Shown: positions 55,996-64,000 of the stretch, one piece after another
How the letters are laid out: each line of letters opens with the position of its first letter
Numbering within the stretch: the stretch's first letter is position 1
Assembly (NCBI GenBank): GCA_035582835.1
Contig: JAYKAV010002330.1
Location: 219,263-283,262 of the forward strand
DNA: 64,000 nt
From: Phoebastria nigripes
Lineage: Eukaryota; Chordata; Aves; Procellariiformes; Diomedeidae
Direction: 5' to 3'
Notes under the pieces: model-generated
Told to the model about the DNA's origin: nothing
Seen by the model: the letters and a program-made list of their open reading frames with translations, nothing else
Database searches by the model: none
Position numbers and translations under genes: made by a program

Positions 55996-58900
55996 CTGTA
56001 AAACACAGCAGTTTATTTCAATACCCATGCAGAAAACCTAAAACCTAGTGCCCGAGCCATCACAGCTTTCCTTATGTATGAAGTTAGTGGTTTTTTTCTG
56101 TCAATAGACTAGAATCGTAACAAATCATAGTTTAATCCTCTTCTTGCTAGTTTATAGCGTTTTTAATTTCAGTGAATTTTTTAGAATTAAAACATCTGAC
56201 AACGCCCACCTAGTGGCTTTGACACAATAAATTTCCATGATAGACACGGATGAATAAAGTCACAAATCTTTTACTACCGTTAGACTACCTGTTCAAATCC
56301 CTATAGCTTTTCCCAACACATGCAAATAATCCCATAATATTTCTAAAAGCAGCAAGCATAGAAGAAAGTATTTCAAAGAACTGAAAGGCAGGAGGGATCT
56401 CCCAAAATATACTGTACCTGCAACCTTTCTTTTTAATCTGTTTGCTCTTCTCTTGATATCGTATTCATCATCGTAGTAGTAAATGAACGGAGAAGTAGGG
56501 AACATGCTCCCATGCATTCGCTTTTCTGAGCACTCCTGCAAAACACATTTCAAGTCACTAGATGTGGCTGAGTTGCAATTGTCCTGGAAGAGAAATGGGT
56601 TGGATTCTGCAGGTGCTGGTCTGTACCCGTGGAGGGTGTGGCCAGCAATTCTTTAAACACTGATAAGATTATTACCATCCAATAATTCTTCTTGTGCACA
56701 CAGAAAAACATGCATTACATGAGCCAAGCTGCAGTCCTCTCGCAGCAAATCGAAGGAATCCTGTGTCTTCCCACAATTACTACACATCTGTAGCACTGAT
56801 AGAAGCAGAGGACTAGAAGCAGGTGAGCACTAGGTAAATACAAGGTGAACTGCAAACGGAGCTGTTGGGTCTGGGGAACAGAGCTGTCCTGCCTGCAGCG
56901 GGGCCAGGTCCCCCCGCCACCTGCTTTCGCTGCTTCTCGCTGCCCCCTCCAGTCTCCCAGCACAATCACGTCTGGTCTCCTCGAAAGACAAATACTTCTA
57001 ATTGCAGGGAAGCTCTTTTAACCTGGATCATTTGGGGTGAAAGTATGTGCAGAAATGTGGCAGACTCAAAGGGTGGGGTGGGCTGAGGGAAGCAGTGAGC
57101 AGCGATGAGAAGCCAGGGGCAGCATCCTCCCTACACAGCCCATCTGCAGCCAGAACGGTGTGTCTGACTGTACGCAGTTTTCTCACAGGTACAAAACAAA
57201 AGCAAATCCTGCAGGAGACTGCTGTGCATGCACACCAGATTGCAGGGAAGAGGAAGAGAGCCCCAAACAGTCAGCTGAGGTGAGGAAGGGGCTGGCTCTT
57301 GCATCATGTGCATGTCAGCCTATTTCCCAAACACTTGATTCAGGAATGTGAATTTTTTCACCGCTGTACACAAAGTTTTAGCAATGTCTTGCGAGCTAGG
57401 CTAACTGGGATGCTTCCTATGATTCTGTCTTTTTTTCAGGGTACCATGTGATATTAACTGATGCTTTCTTCCACTTGTAAATTGCTTGTTAACTGTTGTG
57501 CTTTGCAACATCATCTTTCTACTTCTTGGACACTGCCCAAATCTAATGAGCTCTGGGCCTTGCCGTTCTCAAGAAACTGTCAGGAGCTTTTGCTCCCCCC
57601 GATGTCTCCACCACAAGCAAAGCAGCTTTCCTTCTTGCATTTGCTATTTCTACCACTCAGTGCCACCTCTAGCACCCCCTTTCCCTGTGTGTCCTCTTGC
57701 CTCCTACCCTCTCTTTTTTAAAGGCAGGGTACATCAAAGATGCATTTCAGATGTATTTCATATTTCTCAGCTTGTATTTGGTCTTTGCTTGGCTGAAATT
57801 AAATGAAGAATCAGGTTATTCTCTGTGTTGTCCTCCAAGAGGGTACTGTTAGGTTGTGTGACAACTGGCTTGTCTCCATGTGTACGGAAGAGCGCGGACA
57901 AGCAATGGCAGCTCGTAGCTGGAGCCTACCCAAGTCTGAGGGCTCAGCCTTACCCCACCGCGAAAACAGGCTGAAAGGGACCTAGGAGGGGGTATGTGAG
58001 TCCATCTGTTGCCTGAGGCTGTTCTCAGTAGCTACTCATCTGAGATATGCATATCCTGGAAGATGGACCAGATTTCACACTGAACACCTTGAACAGTCAG
58101 CTATCGCCCCACAAGAAACCTCCTCTCTCACCTTTCCCGGGTCCTCCATCTACCTCCCTCAGATTTAAGAGGAGAGAAAAGCATAACAGAGAAATGACAC
58201 TTCAAATACCTGTGTTTCACATGAGTGAAACCTAAGAGTGGCCTTTAGGCAGGGCACAAAGCTGCCTGCCTATCTGGAACAAATGGAAGAAAATATTATC
58301 CCTAAACATTGCCAAAGAGGTTACTGAAAACAACACAGATTGGCTTTACACAGGAGTATGCAAAGGCACATTCACCTTTCTGTGATACCTGTGAAATGGA
58401 CTGCTTGAGATCCCGCATCAAATCTAGGGCTTGCTCTGCAGGCACGTGGCCTGTTTGTTATTTTTCTTTTGTTAATATGCTGACAGAGAAGCCTTAGTGA
58501 ATGAAATGCATGTGCCATGCAAATCAGTGCTCCTCTTACCCTCTTTATCTCCACTGCACTGATAAATCAGCTCAGCAATGTCCAACATGCACTTGGCTAT
58601 ATCCTTCCCTCTCAAGTAAGGTGCCACTGCTGCCATACACTGTGTACTGTTAAACACTCTTGGGACAGTCTTCAGCGCTGGAGGTATCGTACAGAGGGTG
58701 GAAAACAGAGCCTGCTACCAACCTGCAGGAGGAATTTTCTGTGTGACTGGCATACTGGGATGTGAATGCAAGGCACATCTGCAGATACCGTACAGTTCCT
58801 TATCCCTGCTGCCTTTAGAACGTGCTGCAGCCTGAATAATGCAGTGGGCTGTCCCTCATTAACTTGGCCTCCCTCTTACCTTTCCTATACGGATGCCCCT

Positions 58901-61900
58901 TAAAATGAGCACATCTTTGTTATGATCCCTAAGAGACAATGTTTGTGGACTGCTATGAAATGAACTATGATGTGAAGTCTACTAAAGAAAATAAGATTTT
59001 TTGTCCTTATTAAATCCTTAGTTTACATAAAAATATGAGTGTCTTAATAAACAATACAGCAAACTCAGGAAACATAACTGCCAGGTGTTGGAACGTCTGA
59101 CAGTTTATGTCTTAACTATTTCCATTTCTACAAACAACAAGAAGTGATCTGCAATGACCTCCTTCCTGGAACTGCACAGTTAACTCTGGGATTTAGCAAG
59201 TTCTTTGCTCTTGCCTCTTTTTGGGAAAGGTTTCCCTAGACCTCTAGCAAAGAAAAGGAATTTCAGGTGTTCCTAAACTAGATCAAATGGTAACATGAAA
59301 GGAAACGCACTGCAGTGGGAAGCACTGATTACGGTGCGTCTATACAAAACTAACCCCAGCCTTTTCTTCTTGGTCAGTTTGTTATTCCTCTGCTTTTAAG
59401 CACTCAAAAAAGGCAATAGAGCAGGGTTCCTGAGGTATAGAAATGGGAAAAATGTTGAGATGCTTGTCATTACAAGTGATTTTTACCTGCTTAAAAATAT
59501 TTACATTTGTAAAAAAACCATCAACAAAAAACCCCTTTTTTTGCCCCTTAAATTACAGGCAGATCTTTCAAGCTCTGACAGAGCTGCTCACCGCATGAAC
59601 TCAGGCACTGATTACGACCTCAGTTTTCTTTGCCAGTGAGAGCTGCAAATCTCAGGTGCATTGCCTGTCCAGCTGGGTCACTTTAAAGATGCACATGCAG
59701 GCCACCGGTCCAGTTTCCTCTGCCATTCCTGGACAGAAGGTTTAGTGATTTGAGGGCAAATACTCAGTTATCATTACATAATCCGATGTGTGTCCTGGAC
59801 ATTTTTCTGTATGCATATAGAAAGATCTGGTGAGTATTTCTGCCCTTCTGTGTTGTTTTTGACTCCTCCATTTTCATTCAGTCATTGCTCAGGCTGTTTC
59901 TGCTTGTTGTATGCTAGTAAAAATACTATCTTATCTTCTTTAACTTTGATAACCATAAAGTGTTGTCCTTGAGTCACTTTACTCCCTTACTGATTTTATA
60001 CAATTTCTACCATTTTCTATCCAAGTAATTACTATTAGCTCCTCCCACGTATTTACTAATTATTTTTACAGCAGCCTTATTTGTATCCGTGTATGGCTGC
60101 CTCCCTCAAACGTAATTTTTTGACACTTTAGTAAAATGTTCCTTATCCATTGCAAGCAACCAGTCTCACTGCTTCAACCCTGTCACTTCAGTTTTTATTG
60201 TATATGCTCATTCTAGTGTCTATATTACTGGCAGGGGCTTTATTCCGGTTTTGTTTAGCAGGATCAGTTTCAGTGCTGCTTTCATAGGTTTTATCAGCTC
60301 TAGTCCCAAACAGCAGGCAGAACAAGCTAGTTCACATGACTGTATTGCTGAGGTCTCACACTGCTACCGCGTGTGTGCCTGTGTCTTGAGCAGATGTCTT
60401 GCAGGTAAAGCCAGGGATTTGGACTCCTGTACAACAGCCAAGGCAGAGCCTGTACTCCTGCCGTGCCAGGGGTGACACCAGGCTGCCAGCACATGCTCGT
60501 CTCTTACTGAGGCTGGATTGCAACAGCTGCTTATTTCCTGCCCCTTCCAACCCACCTGTGCAGGCAGCAGCGTGTCCTGCACATACGCGATGGCCTCAAC
60601 ACATCACTCAAACAGGAAAATCTTCACTTGTCTCCAAAGACAGCTTGGCATTAAAAATCTTCCGCTTATCTTTCAGCTCTGCCATGAGAAGATCCCAGCA
60701 AACTTGCCCTACCTGTACCACTATTCCCCACAGGTATTAACTATTTAGCTGAAAACAGCAGCAAGCTTTTAATGATACATCTTCAGTAGTTGTAGGAGTT
60801 GACACACAGAGCATGCAGGAGAGAAGGAAGGAATTTGCTGGGAATTTGCTATCTCTAAGCTGTAGGAAACTATGAACTTAACCCATCCAATGCATGAGTA
60901 CCATTCATTTTCTAGAATACTTGTGGCTTCTGGACTTATTCCATAAAAGAAAAAAACTAACATTTGTTTGGTGTTGATATTTGCAGGTAGAGAGCTGCAT
61001 TTGTCATGACAGGGGGCTGAAAAAGGTGATAAACATCAGCAAGCAATCCTAGAAGATGCAGCACACCTCCAGTTTTTACTGAAGCCACTTAAGGCTCACA
61101 ATGTCCTCCTTCACCAGGCTGTGTACCTTATAGAAGGATGATGTCAAACTTAATTCAGATGTTGAATTAAACTAAGAAACTACAAATAAGGATCATCAAA
61201 AGCAGGCAGAAACGAAAAATTCCTAAAACGGGCATTCAAATCGTTGGGCTGATTGTGGTGAAAAACCTTACATGATGTTGAACACGGCAGTAAGGCACTA
61301 ATATTTCATCCCAGGAGCCACGGGAAAAAAAGAAAGAAAGAAAGAAAAAAAAAACCTCCGTTCAGCAACTGTCTGTTTTCCAATGAACATTCTCTCTCCC
61401 AGGCAGTCTCATTTTGATTTAAGATTTAAAAAACAAATCAATAAACCTGCCAAGGAAAGACAGTAACTTTTCTTTTCCTCCATATCTTTAAATCAGATGG
61501 GTGAGATCACTTTATACATTGGCCTCCACTGACTGCAGCAGCGCTGCAAAGTCACAAACATTTCATTAGAGCGGCCATTCGTATAGCATTACCTTGACTC
61601 TTCCAGCTCTTTTCTCCAACCACACACCATGGCAGAGACAAATTTCTACCCCAAGGATATACTCAACACTGAGGCAGAGACTGCTGAGACTTACATATCC
61701 AAAATGTCCTTTCCGGGAACAGTTGTAGCAGTACACTAAAGCAGAGCGCTCAGAGTGAGAACCGGCCGCCTTGATTGGTCCTGGCTTTGTCTGAAAGATG
61801 GAAATAGGCAAGAATTACGTCTACCAGTGTTCTGAATGCTGAATTAAAAATAAATTAAAATTACATAAATATAATTTTATTATGCTTAAATCAATACATT

Positions 61901-64000
61901 CCTGCTTGCTATTGGAATATTAAGTTTGAAAAAGAAGCAAGTGGCTCATATTACTGTAATTTTGCAGAGCAAGGTTCAGCCTGAGCATCACAAATGAGGT
62001 GGGAAGAGACATCCCCAGTATCTATTCCACCTGGCCATGTTATTTCAGCTCTGAATACAAGAAAATAGGCTGCTGATTTATATCTCTCCCTTCCTCCTTG
62101 TCTCCCAGCCCCCTCCCCCTCTCACAGATGCCCCACCATCCCCCGGGACAGACAGAGCCATCAGATATTGCATCCACCAGCTGGATAGGCACATTTGTGT
62201 ACTGCTGAACTAGTCTTGCTTAAAGCAATATGGCAAAGATCTGACGGAGATATGGGGCCTTCACCCACTGCATTCCCAAGCCTACACCCACTTCCAATAG
62301 CAGTGCCCAGAAGCAGACGTGCTGCAGGAGAACCTGCCAGTCCTTCCAAGAGAACGGGGGACAGGTTCTGCTCCCAGCAAAGGAGACACGATGCTATAGT
62401 CCGTAGCTGCTCTTGGGGCTTACGTAGGGCAAAGGAAGATTTAGCATGCTCCACTGAATTCGGGGGAACAGGCAGCTCTTTTTCTTTTCCCCATTTAGCA
62501 CCACTGCCTGGTTCTGGCTGGGACAGAGTTAACTTTCTTCCCAGTAGCTGGGGTGGGGTGTGTGTGCTGTGTTTTGGGTTTGGTATAATAGGAGCCTTGA
62601 TGGGCCATTGATGTTTTGGGTGTTGCTGGGTGGTGCTTGCACCAGGCACTTTTCGCCTCCCCTGCCCTGCCAGGTGCATGGGAAGCTGGCGGGGGGAGCA
62701 TAGCCAGGGCGGTTGACCCAGCTGGCCAATGGGGTATTCCGTACCATATGACGTCATGCTCAGTATAAAAACTAAAGGGTGGGGGGCTGGGGGGGGAGCT
62801 CGGGGTTGCGGGACAGGCTTGCGCGTTTTTTCGGGCACGCATCGGTTCGGCATCACATCGGTTCGGCGGGTGGTGAGCAGTTGCATTGTGCATCGCCTGC
62901 TTTGTATATTCTATTGTTGTGGTTGTTAACGCTGTTATTATTACTGTTCTACTCTGTTTTATTTCAAATATTAAACTGTTTTTATCTCAACCCCCGAGTT
63001 TTCCTACTCGTGCCCTCCCGATTCTCTCCCCCATCCCACCGGAGTGGGGGGTGAGCGAGTGGCTGCGTGGTGTTTAGGTGCTGCCAGGGTTAAACCACGA
63101 CACACCACTAAGTGGAATAGGTGAACATACTGTCTATTCCTTCACTTCTCACACGCGCAAGCACGTTCATCCCCTGGAGAAGTAACTGACACGGAGCTCG
63201 TGCCTAGCGAGAGCTGGCACAAGTACAAACAAAGGGTGCATGAATTCTGGCTAAAAAGCAGCGGGGCAAAAGAGCAACCTTATTGCTTTTGCCATTGCAT
63301 GCATTTCCTTCTCTGGTGCTAAAGGAGCACAGAAGAGTGGCCTAGATTTCAAATAAATTAGAACTACTTGGTAAGGCTCATTACAGGAATTGCTTTTTTC
63401 TTTAAATGTGTACCATCATGCTCTTCTACTGCTAGAGCCGCTGTGTTCTCCTGCATAGCCTCCAGAAGAATGACAGCACTGCTTGTAAAATAGGCAGAAA
63501 CAACAGAAATCTTCCAATGCCATTTTTTATGAATCTGATCACACTTGCAGGGTCACCTTATTTTGAACCTCTTCAGCCTTGGGTTTAAATGTGTGTTTCA
63601 GATTCATGTTCCTCCGTTCATATTCACTCACCAGAAGGAGTCTAAAGGAAGACTAAGAAGAGTGACACATCCAACAGTGATTTGTGACAAAAGGTGGGGA
63701 AACAGGGAAAGGGAAAAAACCACCACCTATAAAGTAGTTTGTATATTTCTCATCCATGTCTTACAGCAAGAGCTCTCCAGCTAACAGTAATGTATAAGTA
63801 ACTTACTAAGCCAGCTTAGTTTTTCAGGTATTCTTTTATCATAAATACATAGAACAGGCAAGGAAAAAAAAAAACCCAAACGCAAACATTTGTATAATCC
63901 CCTTGAGGAAAAATCTGTGGGTTTAATTTACTGGATCAATCACCTGTATTCTAGTCAGTTTTCAGCATGAGGAGTGGCCCCAGAAATCACCTCCACTTTG
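55547..64000 (-). CDS. ZCCHC7: ZCCHC7, zinc finger CCHC domain-containing protein 7 (last three exons; runs off the right edge)
   Basis: Homologue of yeast Air1/Air2: the zinc-knuckle RNA-binding subunit of the nuclear, mainly nucleolar, TRAMP-like complex, which works with the MTREX helicase and a non-canonical poly(A) polymerase to pass aberrant RNAs to the exosome. Three exons (61695-61790, 56418-56535, 55547-55995) join in phase and give the last 220 residues. They match the human C-terminus block by block: [20 protein letters not shown] (a C-X2-C-X4-H-X4-C knuckle), [36 protein letters not shown]-like EEDFPRG and [12 protein letters not shown] near the end. The tail is Lys/Arg-rich. The upstream knuckles and the N-terminus must lie beyond 64000. 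Same strand as GRHPR, as in human. Confidence 0.95.
55996..56417 (-). other. ZCCHC7: ZCCHC7 last intron
   Basis: 422-bp GT..AG intron, AT-rich, with an octamer ATGCAAAT at 56320-56327. No repeat is recognised. Confidence 0.9.
56418..56535 (-). CDS. ZCCHC7: ZCCHC7 penultimate exon
   Basis: 118 nt after TTTTGCAG. Begins ECSEKRMHG, supplying the last Cys of the knuckle, then [21 protein letters not shown] and LKRKVA; donor GTACAG. Matches human FPTSP/VSPFI and YYDD blocks. Confidence 0.95.
56536..61694 (-). other. ZCCHC7: ZCCHC7 5.2-kb intron inside the zinc knuckle
   Basis: GT..AG intron separating the third and fourth zinc ligands. Mostly unique sequence; octamer ATGCAAAT at 58517-58524 and a GAAA microsatellite at 61.33 kb. 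In humans a strong PAX5 enhancer is known from a ZCCHC7 intron, so conserved elements here would be plausible; none can be shown from this sequence alone. Confidence 0.85.
61324..61354. repeat. (GAAA)n / A-rich microsatellite
   Basis: Runs of GAAA flanked by A-tracts within the ZCCHC7 intron. Confidence 0.9.
61695..61790 (-). CDS. ZCCHC7: ZCCHC7 third-last exon: first three zinc ligands of the last knuckle
   Basis: 96 nt, phase 0 at both ends, acceptor TCTTTCAG and donor GTAAGT. Encodes [10 protein letters not shown] through [13 protein letters not shown], giving two Cys and one His of a CCHC knuckle; the fourth ligand is in the next exon. Confidence 0.93.
61791..62503 (-). other. ZCCHC7: ZCCHC7 intron, left part
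   Basis: Intronic sequence upstream (in gene sense) of the third-last exon. No exon or repeat is recognised. Confidence 0.75.
62504..63102 (+). mobile_element. Solo LTR, copy C (in ZCCHC7 intron, antisense to the gene)
   Basis: 599-bp LTR of the same family as copies A and B: GGTTCTGGCTGGGACAGAG start, TATAAAA at 62764-62770, end TTAAACCACGACA. Target duplication CACCA at 62499-62503 and 63103-63107 (CACCAC if the LTR is taken to start at the TG at 62505). It is longer than copy B partly because of an extra segment near 62.82-62.87 kb with repeated ATCGGTTCGGC words. Confidence 0.88.
63108..64000 (-). other. ZCCHC7: ZCCHC7 intron, right part to window edge
   Basis: No ZCCHC7 exon is found here: neither the preceding CCHC knuckles nor the residues before TKPGP can be read on the - strand. 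The next exon therefore lies beyond the window. Confidence 0.65.

Noticed and set aside
58472..58657. Exon-like segment on the - strand ([17 protein letters not shown]...) with a good GTAAGA donor
   Set aside because: Inserting it between the two flanking ZCCHC7 exons meets a stop in the required phase and would separate the zinc ligands; the flanking exons already join perfectly without it.
62161..62886. 241-codon - strand frame
   Set aside because: Most of it is antisense LTR copy C; the same peptide pattern appears over copies A and B.
1..64000. CRISPR arrays, operons, phage or bacterial mobile systems
   Set aside because: The window is vertebrate DNA with spliced genes and CR1/LTR repeats; no spaced direct repeats of CRISPR type were seen.

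Overview
This is vertebrate nuclear DNA, almost certainly from a bird. The genes are spliced with GT..AG introns. The interspersed repeats are bird-type: two CR1 LINE 3' ends, one of them finishing in the CR1-specific ATTCTATG octamer, and short solo LTRs. The gene set is ZBTB5 - GRHPR - ZCCHC7, a block known from human 9p13 next to PAX5. Human 9p13 corresponds largely to the avian Z chromosome, so Z-linkage is likely, but that is inference.

Layout. 1-2423: probable intron of ZBTB5. 2424 to about 7.4 kb: the single ZBTB5 coding exon (674 aa, + strand) and a long AU-rich 3' UTR with several poly(A) signals and an ancient MIR-like SINE relic. About 7.4-15.45 kb: ZBTB5-GRHPR intergenic space (tail to tail) with no gene seen. 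15.45-23.6 kb: the complete nine-exon GRHPR gene on the - strand (322 aa), every splice junction readable, with a CpG-rich promoter and a 37-bp minisatellite upstream. About 23.8-54.6 kb: GC-rich intergenic space with no convincing protein gene. It holds two solo LTRs of one family in opposite orientations, two CR1 fragments, a probable solo LTR of another family, small tandem repeats, and AT-rich islands that are candidate conserved non-coding elements. 55.5-64 kb: the last three exons of ZCCHC7 on the - strand; the gene continues past the right edge, and a third copy of the solo LTR sits in its intron.

The genes do not form a functional unit. ZBTB5 is a BTB/zinc-finger transcription factor, GRHPR a cytosolic glyoxylate/hydroxypyruvate reductase, and ZCCHC7 the zinc-knuckle subunit of the nuclear TRAMP-like RNA surveillance complex. 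I found no unknown multigene system. The points most worth a second look are the MIR-like relic in the ZBTB5 3' UTR, the E-box-bearing minisatellite at the GRHPR promoter, the three solo LTRs with intact 5-bp target duplications, the palindromic and AT-rich islands between GRHPR and ZCCHC7, and the ZCCHC7 zinc knuckle divided by a 5.2-kb intron. Most other open frames here are chance frames in GC-rich DNA.
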